The notes beneath the pieces were generated by a model that did no database searches, was not told where the DNA came from, and worked only from the letters and a program-made list of their open reading frames with translations. Shown piece after piece: positions 1 through 7,460 of a stretch of 18,362 nucleotides of DNA; the stretch's first letter is position 1; every line of letters begins with the position of its first letter. Position numbers and translations under genes: made by a program. The DNA is taken from assembly GCA_028871195.1 (NCBI GenBank), contig JAGWNT010000080.1, forward strand, positions 1 to 18,362. The letters run 5' to 3'. This DNA comes from REEB85 sp018971455. GTDB taxonomy: Bacteria; Pseudomonadota; Alphaproteobacteria; Acetobacterales; Acetobacteraceae.

Positions 1-598
1 TGGCCGGCGCGGCGGCGGCCAGCCCCGGGGCTGGCGGCGTGGCTGGCGCGGCCGTGGCGCCGGCGGGGGCCGGCGGTGCCGTCGGGGCAGCGGCGGGCGA
101 TGGCGTCGCCGGGGTCGGCGGCTTCGGCGAGGGGACCAGGGCGGCGAGATGGGCGGGCACCTTCTGCACCGCGTCGGCCGCCGGCTGGCGCGAGGCGCTC
201 ATGCGGTACCAGCCGACATAGGCGCCGATCATCAGCACAGCGCCGAGCAGCACCACCGCCCCGGCCGGCACCCCGCGCTCGGGCACCGGGGCGGGGAAGG
301 TCAGCTCGGTCTTGCGGTTGATGTCGGCTGCCTCGGCGCGGAAGCGGCGGGCGACGTCGTCAGGATCGAGCCCGAGGGACTGGGCATAGGTGCGCACGAA
401 GCCGAGGGCGTAGGCATTACCCGGCAGGTCGCGCATGCGGCCGTCCTCGATGGCCTCGAGGAAGGGAAGGCGGATGCGCAGATGCGCGGCGATCGCCGGC
501 AGCGACCAGCCCAGCCGCTCACGCGCCGCGCGCAAATCACTGCCCAGCCGCAGCGCCGTACGCGTCGCCTCGCCGTCCATGGCGATGGCCGACATCAT
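1..598 (-). CDS. RodZ-like helix-turn-helix membrane protein, C-terminus cut by window edge
   Basis: Partial gene with no stop before base 1; 199 codons are visible. Residues about 20-90 form a RodZ-type HTH_25 domain: LRAARERLGWSL, the HLRIRLPFLEAIEDGRM segment, then LPGNAYALGFVRTYA. A membrane segment follows at about 110-131 (AGAVVLLGAVLMIGAYVGW), then a Pro/Ala-rich linker that runs off the edge. RodZ proteins link MreB to the envelope with a cytoplasmic HTH domain and a periplasmic C-terminal domain; that domain (DUF4115 in relatives) would lie outside the window. The start at 598 was chosen because AGGA lies 7 bases upstream. An in-frame ATG at 664 (adding 22 residues) is possible, and a promoter-like element at 702-730 suits either. 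It lies downstream of ptsP; in related genomes ispG usually follows. It could be a generic HTH-transmembrane protein rather than a true RodZ. Confidence 0.85.
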   Translation of the reverse strand, partial: MMSAIAMDGEATRTALRLGSDLRAARERLGWSLPAIAAHLRIRLPFLEAIEDGRMRDLPGNAYALGFVRTYAQSLGLDPDDVARRFRAEAADINRKTELTFPAPVPERGVPAGAVVLLGAVLMIGAYVGWYRMSASRQPAADAVQKVPAHLAALVPSPKPPTPATPSPAAAPTAPPAPAGATAAPATPPAPGLAAAAPA

Positions 599-701
599 GG
601 TCTGTTCCTGCACCAGTGCGGCCTTGCGCTCCTGCAACACGCGCGCTGCATCCTGCATCAACATTGCTTCGACCGCGCCGGGCGGCGGGCCTCCGCGCAG
701 G

Positions 702-730
702 GTTCTAGCGGCATGGCGGGCCGCTGCCAA
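702..730 (-). promoter_or_regulatory. Candidate sigma-70 promoter for the RodZ-like gene
   Basis: Reading the minus strand, TTGGCA (730-725, 5 of 6 matches to TTGACA) is separated by 17 bases from TAGAAC (707-702, 4 of 6 matches to TATAAT). Transcription would start near 695, giving a leader of about 31 or 97 bases depending on the start codon used. It lies in the 177-243 base gap after the ptsP stop, so the RodZ-like gene and what follows may be transcribed independently of ptsP. Found by eye only. Confidence 0.4.
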
Positions 731-841
731 TCGCCTTGGCTCAGCCGGCGCGGCGACGATGCTGATCCCCGCAACGTTTTTGCTGAAACAGCGTGCCGGG
801 CCATGGGCTTGCCGGCGGCGGCTCAGCCGGTGATTGAGGCA

Positions 842-3091
842 CTACACCGGCAGGCCGTGCTCCCGCGCCCAGGCGGCGATCGGCTCGCGCAGGCTGGCCT
901 GGCCGTCGGCGGCGTGGCGGCTGGCCGCCAGCATGGCGGTGAAGGCCGGCAGGTCGAGGGCGGCCAGCAGCGCCTTCATCGGCAGCACGCCGGAGGCCGG
1001 CATGGACAGGCTGCGAATGCCGATGGCGGCCAGCGCCATCGCCTCCAACGGCCGCGCCGCCGCCTCGCCGCACACCGAGACCGGCACGCCCGCCGCCGCC
1101 CCGCGCGCCGCCAGATCCTCCAGCAGGTCCAGTACCGGCGGGCTCAGCAGGTCGTAGCGGCCGGCGAGGGCGGAGCTCGAGCGATCGGCGGCGAACAGGA
1201 ACTGCATCAGATCATTGGTGCCGACCGAGATGAAATCGGCCTCGCGCAGCAGGGCGGGAAGCTGGAACAGCAGGGCGGGAATTTCCAGCATGGTGCCGAC
1301 GGCGAGGCTCTCCGGCACCGGGCGCACGCGGGCGGCCTCGGCGAGCAGCAGGGCGCGGGCCGCGCGAAACTCGGCCACCGTCGCCACCATCGGGAACATC
1401 ACCCGCAGGGCGCGCCCGCCGGCGGCCAGCAGCAGGGCGCGCAGCTGGCGCCGCAGCAGGGCCGGCCGGTCGAGCCCGATGCGCAGCGAGCGCCAGCCCA
1501 TCGCCGGGTTCTCCTCCTCCGGCCGCTCGCTGCCCGGCAGCAGCTTGTCCCCGCCGAGATCGAGCGTGCGGAACAGCACCGGGCGGTCACGGGCGGCGTC
1601 CAGCACGCGGCCATAGATCGCCGCCTGCTCGGCGGTGTCGGCCATGGTGCCGCGCGCCAGCATGGCGATCTCGGTGCGGAACAGGCCGATCCCGTCCGCC
1701 CCGGTGGTGTCGAGCTGGGCGAGTTCGAGGGCCAGGCCGACATTGAGCATAAGCTGGATGCGCGTGCCGTCGCGTGTGGCCGCCTCGCGATCGCGCAGCA
1801 CGGCCCAGCCCGCCTGGCGGGCGCCCCGGGTGGCCAGCGCGCGGCGATAGACCTGCAGCACGTCCTGCTCGGGTCGCAGGATGATCTGCGCGGCACTGGC
1901 GCTGCCGCCGTCGTCGGCGTCGAGGATGGCGGTGTCGCCCTCCTCGGCGGTGCCCAGCAGGTCGCGCGCGCCGCCCAGCATGGGCAGGCCGAGCGCGCGG
2001 GCGAGGATGGCGGCATGGCCCGCCGCGCTGCCCTCCTCGATGACCAGGCCGCCAATGCCGCGGGCATGCCAGTCGAGCAGTTCGGCGGGGCCGAGGCGGC
2101 GGGCGAGCAGGATGGCGCCGGCCGGCACGGGGGCGACGTCCGGCGCGCCGACGAGGGCGGCGAGCAGCCGTCCGGCGAGGTCTTCCAGATCCGCCAGGCG
2201 CTCGCGCAGATAGGGGTCGGCGACGCGGCGCATGCGCTCGCGCAGATCGTCGGCGACGCGATGGACGGCGGCTTCCGCGGTCAGGCCGCCGCGGATCACC
2301 TCGCGCACCCGCTTGAGCCAGCCGGCATCGGCGGCAACCAGGCGGTAGGCGTCGAGGATTTCGCGCGAGGCGGCGGCGTCGGCTCCGCCCGCCGCGGGCA
2401 GCCCGTCGCGGATCAGCGCATCGAGGCCGCGCTGCATGGCCGCGGCGGCGGCATCGAGGCGGGCCTGCTCGGCGGCCGGATCGTCGGCCAGCAGCCTGCG
2501 CGGCGCGTGCGAGGCGCCGGCGATGACCACCGGGCCGATGGCAAGCCCGGTGACCAGGCAGTTGGCCGGAAAGCGGCGCGGCACGGTGCCGCCCAGCCCC
2601 TCCGCCGCGCCATCCTCTGCCCCGGCATCGGCGAGCAGCTCGGCGAGCAGCATCGCCACCGTCTCCAGCACCTCCACCTCGTCGGCGTCGTAGCGGCGCG
2701 GCGCGCGGTTCTGCACCGCGAGCACGCCGCGCAGGCGGCCGGCGCGGCGCACCGGCACGGCGAGCATGGAGGCGTAGGGCTCCTCGCCGGTCTCGCCGCG
2801 ATAGGCGAAGGCGGGGTGGTTCTGGGCGTCGGCCAGGTTGAGGGCGGCGCCGGTGGCGGCGACCAGGCCGATGATGCCCTCGCCGACACGCAGGCGCGTC
2901 TGGCCGACGGCATCGGCGCGCAGCCCTTCGGTGGCGATGAGTTCGAGGATGTCGCCCGGCCGCATGGCGTAGATCGAGCAGACCTCGCTGACCAGCTCGC
3001 CGGCGACCAGCCGCACCAGCTCCGGCAGCGGCGCCGCGCCACCGGCCATGAGCTCGCGCAACCGTGCCAGGAGCCGTTTCGGCGTGGACAT
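842..3091 (-). CDS. ptsP: Phosphoenolpyruvate-protein phosphotransferase PtsP (enzyme I Ntr)
   Basis: 749 residues, the usual length for PtsP with an N-terminal GAF domain. This cytosolic enzyme takes phosphate from PEP onto a histidine and passes it to NPr in the nitrogen-related PTS, a regulatory cascade. Domains in order: GAF at about 20-150; PEP-utiliser N-domain at about 175-310; swivelling domain with the phosphohistidine at His359 (EEGSAAGHAAILARALGLP); PEP-binding barrel from about 440 to the end, with GIGLFRTEIAML, RTLDLGGDKLLPG, NPAMGWRSLRIGL and FISVGTNDLMQF, and the likely proton-donor cysteine at Cys674 (CGEAAARP). No key residue is missing. The start is fixed by an in-frame TAA four codons upstream of the ATG. 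The gene is isolated: a 278-base gap precedes it and a gap of at least 177 bases follows. NPr and EIIA-Ntr are not in this window. Confidence 0.96.
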   Translation of the reverse strand: MSTPKRLLARLRELMAGGAAPLPELVRLVAGELVSEVCSIYAMRPGDILELIATEGLRADAVGQTRLRVGEGIIGLVAATGAALNLADAQNHPAFAYRGETGEEPYASMLAVPVRRAGRLRGVLAVQNRAPRRYDADEVEVLETVAMLLAELLADAGAEDGAAEGLGGTVPRRFPANCLVTGLAIGPVVIAGASHAPRRLLADDPAAEQARLDAAAAAMQRGLDALIRDGLPAAGGADAAASREILDAYRLVAADAGWLKRVREVIRGGLTAEAAVHRVADDLRERMRRVADPYLRERLADLEDLAGRLLAALVGAPDVAPVPAGAILLARRLGPAELLDWHARGIGGLVIEEGSAAGHAAILARALGLPMLGGARDLLGTAEEGDTAILDADDGGSASAAQIILRPEQDVLQVYRRALATRGARQAGWAVLRDREAATRDGTRIQLMLNVGLALELAQLDTTGADGIGLFRTEIAMLARGTMADTAEQAAIYGRVLDAARDRPVLFRTLDLGGDKLLPGSERPEEENPAMGWRSLRIGLDRPALLRRQLRALLLAAGGRALRVMFPMVATVAEFRAARALLLAEAARVRPVPESLAVGTMLEIPALLFQLPALLREADFISVGTNDLMQFLFAADRSSSALAGRYDLLSPPVLDLLEDLAARGAAAGVPVSVCGEAAARPLEAMALAAIGIRSLSMPASGVLPMKALLAALDLPAFTAMLAASRHAADGQASLREPIAAWAREHGLPV

Positions 3092-3332
3092 GGCTCGGCC
3101 TTAACCCGCGCGGCGGGCGGAAACAAGGCCGCTCGGGGCGATTCTGCAACGTTCCGGGAATCGGGGTGCGGGCGGGCGGCCTGGGGCGGCTCGGCCGTGG
3201 CGCGTCACGCGCCGGGTCCGGCGGCCTGCACCCCCGCCGAGGGCGGTCTGGGCGGCCGCGGACCCCCTTGAAAGCCCCGCCGCATCAGGGAAGCGTCTGC
3301 AATTTCGGCGATCAGGCGAAAAAAGAGATTTT

Positions 3333-3354
3333 CCGGGAAAAAATTTTCGCCCGG
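3333..3354. repeat. 22-base AT-cored inverted repeat between ptsP and the pilin gene
   Basis: CCGGG and CCCGG arms flank an A6T4 core. The pairing is nearly complete (one mismatch and one G-T pair), which leaves almost no loop. It sits 16 bases past the pilin stop codon in the pilin's reading direction, just after a small GC stem (about 3348-3360) that is followed there by AAAATTTTTT. It may be the pilin's transcription terminator or an operator in the ptsP upstream region. The sequence does not decide between these. Confidence 0.35.
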
Positions 3355-3369
3355 CCGGCGATCCCTGGC

Positions 3370-3540
3370 TTAGCCGAAGCCGTGCACCAGGCTGGCGAAG
3401 AGCGGCGACATCTTGGCCGCGACGGCGGGAAGCGCGGTTAGCAGACCCATCGCGGCGCCGAGGGTGAGCAGAGCGTATTCGAGCGAGGCCACGCCACGGC
3501 GGTCCTGGTGGAGGGTGCGAAGCATTTTGCTCACGAACAT
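3370..3540 (-). CDS. Flp/Fap-family type IVb pilin precursor (orphan, 56 residues)
   Basis: A complete 56-residue reading frame ending in TAA. The start ATG at 3540 has AGGGAAGA about 5 bases upstream. The N-terminus is short and basic (MFVSKMLRTLHQDRRG), followed by VASLEYALLTLGAAMGLL. This is the Flp prepilin pattern: cleavage by a TadV-type prepilin peptidase after Gly16 would expose a mature N-terminus with Glu at +5 and Tyr at +6, leading into a hydrophobic helix. The mature pilin would be 40 residues, near the small end of the family. Flp pilins assemble into thin adhesive fibres through the Tad secretion apparatus. No tad, cpaA or rcp gene is in the window, so assembly genes must lie elsewhere or the gene is an orphan. 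It sits between a nitronate monooxygenase gene and ptsP, under its own AT-rich upstream region. Confidence 0.85.
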   Translation of the reverse strand: MFVSKMLRTLHQDRRGVASLEYALLTLGAAMGLLTALPAVAAKMSPLFASLVHGFG

Positions 3541-3597
3541 CGGGGTCTTCCCTGGTTGGACGGAGCCGCCTGGCCCCGGGGTGGTGTGCAGGGATAG

Positions 3598-3690
3598 TAA
3601 GCCGAAAATCTATTAAAATAGCAATCTAAAAATTCATGATCCTATGTCTCTCAACATCCTAAGAATAACACGGTTTCTTGTTTTTGGTCG
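3598..3690 (-). promoter_or_regulatory. AT-rich upstream region of the pilin gene, with an extended -10-like element
   Basis: About 90 bases here are roughly two-thirds A+T in a window that is about three-quarters G+C. Reading the minus strand, TGCTATTTT (3623-3615) resembles an extended -10, overlapping TTTAAT at 3617-3612. A 12-base palindrome-like CTATTAAAATAG spans 3610-3621 over the same bases and could be an operator. TTGAGA at 3654-3649 is a possible but poorly spaced -35. The pilin ATG lies about 65 bases downstream. The rest of the 3541-3782 gap holds no supportable gene; it contains GC-rich inverted segments just past the stop of the upstream oxidase gene. Confidence 0.4.
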
Positions 3691-3782
3691 TAGTGTTAAG
3701 GGGGTGTTTGGAAATGGGCGCGCGCGGCGTCGCCCGGCCCGCCCGCGCGGCGCACCGGCTTCCAACGAATGCGCGGCGGGGC

Positions 3783-4832
3783 CTACGCCGTCTGACGCGC
3801 GGCCAGGGCGGTGACCGCCTGCTCGACCAGTTCCTCGAGGATTTCGGCGGTGGTCTGGATGGCGGTGACCATGCCGACCGACTGGCCGGCCATCACCGAG
3901 CCCTGTTCGACATCGCCCTCGATCACCGCGCGGCGGAGCGCGCCGGCCCAGAAATGCTCGATGTCGAGCTGCGCGGCCTCCTTGGTCAGCTCGCCCGAGT
4001 CAAAGCGCGCCAGGGTCTCGGCCTGGTGGGCGAGGAAGCGGCGGGTGCCCTCATTGGCGAGGCCCCGCACCGGGATCACCGGGAAACGCGGGTCGAGCTG
4101 CACCGAGGGCAGGGCATCGCGGGCATTGGCGCGCAGGAAGGCCTGCTTGAAGTTCGGGTGGGCGATGCTTTCCGCCGAGGCCGCGAAACGGGTGCCGAGC
4201 TGGGCGCCGGAGGCCCCCATGTCGAGATAGGAGAGGATCGCCTCGCCGCGCCCCAGCCCGCCGGCGACGAACACCGGCACCTCGCGAATATGGGGCAGGA
4301 TTTCCTGCGCGAGCACGGTCAGCGACACCGGGCCGATATGCCCGCCCGCCTCGCTGCCCTCGATGACCAGCGCGTCCACGCCCGAGCGCACCAGCCGCCG
4401 GGCCAGCACCAGGGCGGGCGCGAAGGCGACGAGCCGCGCGCCGCCATCCTTGACCGCCCGCACCGCGCCACCCGGGGGGATGCCGCCGGCAAGCACGACA
4501 TGGCCGACGCCGGCGGCCAGGCACACGCGCACCAGATCGTCGAGCTGCGGGTGCATGGTGATCAGGTTGACGCCGAAGGGCTGGCGGGTCAGCGCCTGGG
4601 TGGCGGCGATCTCGGCCTCCAGCAGCGCCGGGCTCATCGCCCCGCAGGCGATCACCCCGAACCCGCCGGCATTGGAAATGGCCGAGACCAGATGGCGCTC
4701 GCTGACCCAGCTCATCGCCCCGCCCATGATGGCGTAGCGGCAGCCGAGGAACGCCGTGCCGCGCGCCCACAGGCGGTCGAGCCGGGCGCGGGCGGCGGCC
4801 CGCCCCGCCGGATCAGACAACGTCGAGGCCAT
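3783..4832 (-). CDS. Nitronate monooxygenase-family flavoprotein (NPD/FabK-like TIM barrel)
   Basis: 349 residues from the ATG at 4832; a GTG at 4850 would add six. The protein is a single FMN-binding TIM barrel of the 2-nitropropane dioxygenase family. Visible conserved segments are GGAMSWVSERHLVSAISNAG near the N-terminus, GFGVIACGAMSP, PFGVNLITMHP, the EGSEAGGHIGP loop (His165 in this numbering), VFVAGGLGRGEAILSYLDMG and GAQLGTRF. Members oxidise alkyl nitronates with O2 and FMN, but many are mis-named and some are enoyl-ACP reductase relatives; the physiological substrate cannot be read here. The C-terminus (EHFWAGALRRAVIEGD and on) is conserved in a subfamily often found in alphaproteobacteria. 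The start overlaps the lysC end by 20 bases, so the two are probably co-transcribed and translationally coupled. Confidence 0.88.
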   Translation of the reverse strand: MASTLSDPAGRAAARARLDRLWARGTAFLGCRYAIMGGAMSWVSERHLVSAISNAGGFGVIACGAMSPALLEAEIAATQALTRQPFGVNLITMHPQLDDLVRVCLAAGVGHVVLAGGIPPGGAVRAVKDGGARLVAFAPALVLARRLVRSGVDALVIEGSEAGGHIGPVSLTVLAQEILPHIREVPVFVAGGLGRGEAILSYLDMGASGAQLGTRFAASAESIAHPNFKQAFLRANARDALPSVQLDPRFPVIPVRGLANEGTRRFLAHQAETLARFDSGELTKEAAQLDIEHFWAGALRRAVIEGDVEQGSVMAGQSVGMVTAIQTTAEILEELVEQAVTALAARQTA

Positions 4833-6051
4833 AGGCGGTGTGCAGGGCACGCACGGCGAGCTCGGTGTAGTCGGCGGCGATCAGCACGCTGACCTTGATC
4901 TCGCTGGTGGAGATCACCTGGATATTGATGCCCTTGGCGGCGAGCGAGGTGAACATCGTCGCCGCCACCCCGGTATGGCTGCGCATGCCGACGCCGACCA
5001 CGCTGATCTTGGCGACGTCGGGGTCTGTCAGCAGCTCGGCATAGCCGATCTCGCCCTGATGGGCGGCCAGCGTCAGCTGGGCGCGCGGCAGGTCGGTGCG
5101 GCCGATGGTGAAGGTCATGTCGGTGGAGCCGTCGGCGGAGATGTTCTGCACGATCATGTCCACGTTGATGCCGGCCGCCGAGAGCGGGCCGAAAATGGCC
5201 GCCGCGATGCCCGGCCGGTCGGGCACGTGGCGCACGGTGATCTTGGCCTCGTCGCGCGAATAGGCGATGCCCGACACGATTTCCTGTTCCACGATCTCGT
5301 CCTCGTCTACCACCATGGTGCCCGGCAGGTCGCTGCCCAGGCCGCTGCCGTCATCGAAGCTGGAGAGCACCTGCACCCGCACGCCGGCCTTCATGGCAAG
5401 CTCCACGCTGCGGGTCTGCAGGACCTTCGCGCCCACGGAGGCGAGTTCCAGCATCTCCTCATAGGCGATCTTCTGCAATTTGCGCGCCCGCGGCACGATG
5501 CGCGGGTCGGTCGTGTAGACGCCATCCACGTCGGTGTAGATGTCGCAGCGATCGGCCTTCAGCGCGGCGGCCAGCGCCACCGCCGAGGTGTCCGACCCGC
5601 CGCGGCCGAGCGTGGTGACGCGCCGGTCCGGCCCGATGCCCTGGAAGCCGGCCACCACCGGCACCTGGCCCCTGGCCATGCGGCCGATCAGCTCCGCGCC
5701 TTCGATGCCCTCGATGCGGGCGCGGCCATGGGCGTCATCGGTGGAAAGCGGGATCTGCCAGCCCTGCCAGGAGCGCGCCTCGACGCCGATCTCCTGCAGC
5801 GCGATCGCCAGCAGACCGGAGGTGACCTGCTCGCCGGTCGCCACCACCGTGTCGTATTCGCGCGCATCGTGCAGGGGCGAGAGCTCCTGGCACCATTTGA
5901 CGAGCTGATTGGTGACGCCGGACATGGCCGAGACCACCACGGCGACCTGGTTGCCGGCCACCACCTCGCGCTTGACGCGGGCGGCGACGGCGCGGATGCG
6001 GTCCAGATTGGCGACCGAGGTGCCGCCGAATTTCATGACGATGCGCGACAT
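4813..6051 (-). CDS. lysC: Aspartate kinase (aspartokinase)
   Basis: 412 residues, normal for a bacterial LysC. It phosphorylates aspartate in the cytosol, the first step to lysine, threonine, methionine and diaminopimelate. The amino-acid kinase domain covers about 1-245: KFGGTSV (7-13), SAMSGVTNQL, ATGEQVTSGLLA, LGRGGSDTSAVALAAAL (148-164) and DIYTDVDGVYTTDPRI (170-185). Two ACT domains follow (about 270-345 and 350-410; GIAAAIFGPLSAAGINVDMI and GVAATMFTSLAAKGINIQVI), the usual site of lysine/threonine feedback inhibition. The start at 6051 (MSRIVMKFGGT) was preferred over an upstream in-frame start near 6114 because it matches the family N-terminus; the ribosome site is weak. It is divergent from ubiG with a 92-base gap. 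An internal start for a separate beta subunit, known in some aspartokinases, was not demonstrated. Confidence 0.96.
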   Translation of the reverse strand: MSRIVMKFGGTSVANLDRIRAVAARVKREVVAGNQVAVVVSAMSGVTNQLVKWCQELSPLHDAREYDTVVATGEQVTSGLLAIALQEIGVEARSWQGWQIPLSTDDAHGRARIEGIEGAELIGRMARGQVPVVAGFQGIGPDRRVTTLGRGGSDTSAVALAAALKADRCDIYTDVDGVYTTDPRIVPRARKLQKIAYEEMLELASVGAKVLQTRSVELAMKAGVRVQVLSSFDDGSGLGSDLPGTMVVDEDEIVEQEIVSGIAYSRDEAKITVRHVPDRPGIAAAIFGPLSAAGINVDMIVQNISADGSTDMTFTIGRTDLPRAQLTLAAHQGEIGYAELLTDPDVAKISVVGVGMRSHTGVAATMFTSLAAKGINIQVISTSEIKVSVLIAADYTELAVRALHTAYGLDVV

Positions 6052-6092
6052 AGGGGCGGCGTCCGTGCCTTTTCCTGTGCCCGGGCGGCGGT

Positions 6093-6121
6093 TTGCCGCG
6101 CCGGCGGGCGGCACACATACT
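6093..6121 (+). promoter_or_regulatory. Candidate sigma-70 promoter for ubiG
   Basis: TTGCCG (6093-6098) and CATACT (6116-6121) are separated by 17 bases; each matches 4 of 6 consensus positions. Transcription would start about 15 bases before the start codon, just upstream of the AGGAGG ribosome site at 6130-6135. The same 92-base gap must also hold the divergent lysC promoter; on the minus strand only a weak TTGCCC-17-TATGTG pair is visible, overlapping this element and the ubiG leader. Confidence 0.35.
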
Positions 6122-6143
6122 GGTCAGGCAGGAGGCGGGCAAC

Positions 6144-6860
6144 ATGCAGGCGGCAGATTCGGCGACGGTTTCGGCGGCGGAAGTGGCGCGGTTCGACGCG
6201 CTGGCCGGGCAATGGTGGGACCGCGGCGGGCCGATGCGCCCGCTGCACGCCATGAATCCGGCCCGCATCGGCTGGATCGCCGCGCGCATCGCCGCCCGCC
6301 GCCACGGCCCGGCGCGGCTGCTCGATGTCGGCTGCGGGGCGGGCATCGCCGCAGAGGCGCTGGCCCGACTCGGCCATGACGTGCTCGGGCTCGACGCCGC
6401 CGGTGCGGCCATCGAGGCCGCCCGCGCCCATGCCGCCGGGCAGCCGCTGACGCTCGCCTACCGCGCCGGGCTGGCCGAGGAGCTGCGCGCCGAAGGGCAG
6501 AAATTCGAGGTGATCACGGCGCTGGAGGTGATCGAACACGTGCCCGACCCGCAGGCCTTCCTGCGCACGCTGGCCGGGCTGCTGGCGCCGGGGGGGCAGA
6601 TTTTCGTCTCCACCCTGAACCGCACCCGGCGCTCCTACCTGGTCGCCAAGCTGGGGGCGGAATACGTGCTGCGGCTGCTGCCGGCGGGCACCCATGAGTG
6701 GCGCCGCTTCCTCACCCCGGCCGAGCTCGGCGCCCTGCTGCGCGGCGCCGGGCTGGCGGTGGCCGATATCGCCGGGCTGTGCCCGGCGCCGCTCGGCGGC
6801 GGGTGGCGCACGGGGCGCGACGTCTCGGTGAACTACATCCTCGAGGCGCGCGCCGGGTAG
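6144..6860 (+). CDS. ubiG: Bifunctional 3-demethylubiquinol / 2-polyprenyl-6-hydroxyphenol O-methyltransferase UbiG
   Basis: 238 residues, the family's usual size. A class I SAM-dependent methyltransferase that performs both O-methylations of ubiquinone synthesis at the inner membrane face. Visible motifs: FDALAGQWWD near the N-terminus, the SAM loop LLDVGCGAGIAAEALARLG (59-77), LGLDAA at the second strand, ALEVIEHVPDP (126-136) and the UbiG-specific FVSTLNRTRRSYLVAKLGAE (154-173) followed by LPAGTHEWRRFLTPAEL. The start at 6144 is set by a perfect AGGAGG eight bases upstream; a longer frame from 6093 lacks support. It is divergent from lysC, a neighbour pair common in alphaproteobacteria, and converges on the DUF3035 gene with 36 bases between. 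A GCCGG/CCGGC stem lies in that gap without a T-run. Confidence 0.96.
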   Translation: MQAADSATVSAAEVARFDALAGQWWDRGGPMRPLHAMNPARIGWIAARIAARRHGPARLLDVGCGAGIAAEALARLGHDVLGLDAAGAAIEAARAHAAGQPLTLAYRAGLAEELRAEGQKFEVITALEVIEHVPDPQAFLRTLAGLLAPGGQIFVSTLNRTRRSYLVAKLGAEYVLRLLPAGTHEWRRFLTPAELGALLRGAGLAVADIAGLCPAPLGGGWRTGRDVSVNYILEARAG

Positions 6861-6896
6861 GCTCGCCGGCGGCTCCGCCCGGCCGCGACCGCCGTC

Positions 6897-7448
6897 TCAG
6901 AACAGCCGGTCGAGCAGGCCCTTGCTGGCGGGCTGGATGATCGGCGTATCGCCGCTGCGCTCGGACTGGCCGAGGGCGGCGTTCTCGCGCAGGCGCTTGG
7001 CCTCCGCGGCGGGGTCCACCACCACGCCCGGCGGGGTGGGCTTGCGCCAGAACATCAGCGTATCGGTCAGGCTGCCGGAGGCCGCATTGGCCGCCTCGGC
7101 ATTGACCTGGCTGCGGATATTGGCCGGCGGCGTCGGGCCGGCGGCCTGCACCAGGGCCTGCTGGCCCGGGCTCATCGCGCCGGACGCGCCGCCGAGTGCG
7201 GTCTTCGGCGCCAGATCGGCCTCCGCCGCGCGGGACGGGCTCTCGGCCTGCGGCCGCGGCGCGCCGGGCACCGGCGCGCGCAACGTATAGTCCGGCGGCA
7301 TCGACAGCGGCACCTGGGTGGTGACGGCGAATTCGTCCGGCGCATCGCGGGTCAGCCCGAAGGTGCGCGAGAGATCGGTGCCGCCGCAGCCGGCAAGCGC
7401 CAGCAGGGGCAGCACGGCGAGGGGGAGGATGCGGCGCGAAGGGCTCAT
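6897..7448 (-). CDS. DUF3035-family lipoprotein
   Basis: 183 residues. The N-terminus is a lipoprotein signal: basic MSPSRR, a hydrophobic stretch and lipobox LALAGC, with the lipidated cysteine at position 21. The mature part has the DUF3035-like opening (LSRTFGLTRDAPDEFAV) and a VPLSMPPDYTLRAPVPG segment, then a low-complexity Ala/Pro/Gly region. The function of DUF3035 proteins is unsettled; alphaproteobacterial members have been linked to the outer-membrane assembly (Bam) machinery. The start at 7448 was preferred to an ATG at 7457 because AAGGA lies nine bases before it and directly abuts the other. It is the last gene of the MaoC-to-lspA operon, 12 bases after lspA, whose product would cleave its signal peptide. 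Confidence 0.83.
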   Translation of the reverse strand: MSPSRRILPLAVLPLLALAGCGGTDLSRTFGLTRDAPDEFAVTTQVPLSMPPDYTLRAPVPGAPRPQAESPSRAAEADLAPKTALGGASGAMSPGQQALVQAAGPTPPANIRSQVNAEAANAASGSLTDTLMFWRKPTPPGVVVDPAAEAKRLRENAALGQSERSGDTPIIQPASKGLLDRLF

Positions 7449-7460
7449 GGGGCGCATTCC

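Noticed and set aside
149..3271. A 1,040-codon open frame on the plus strand opposite ptsP and the RodZ-like gene
   Set aside because: Its translation is low-complexity Gly/Ala/Arg/Gln-rich and mirrors ptsP, which has intact motifs. Long antisense frames are expected at this GC content.
6861..6896. A bidirectional terminator between the convergent ubiG and DUF3035 genes
   Set aside because: A GCCGG/CCGGC stem is present, but there is no T-run on either side and such stems are frequent by chance at this GC content.
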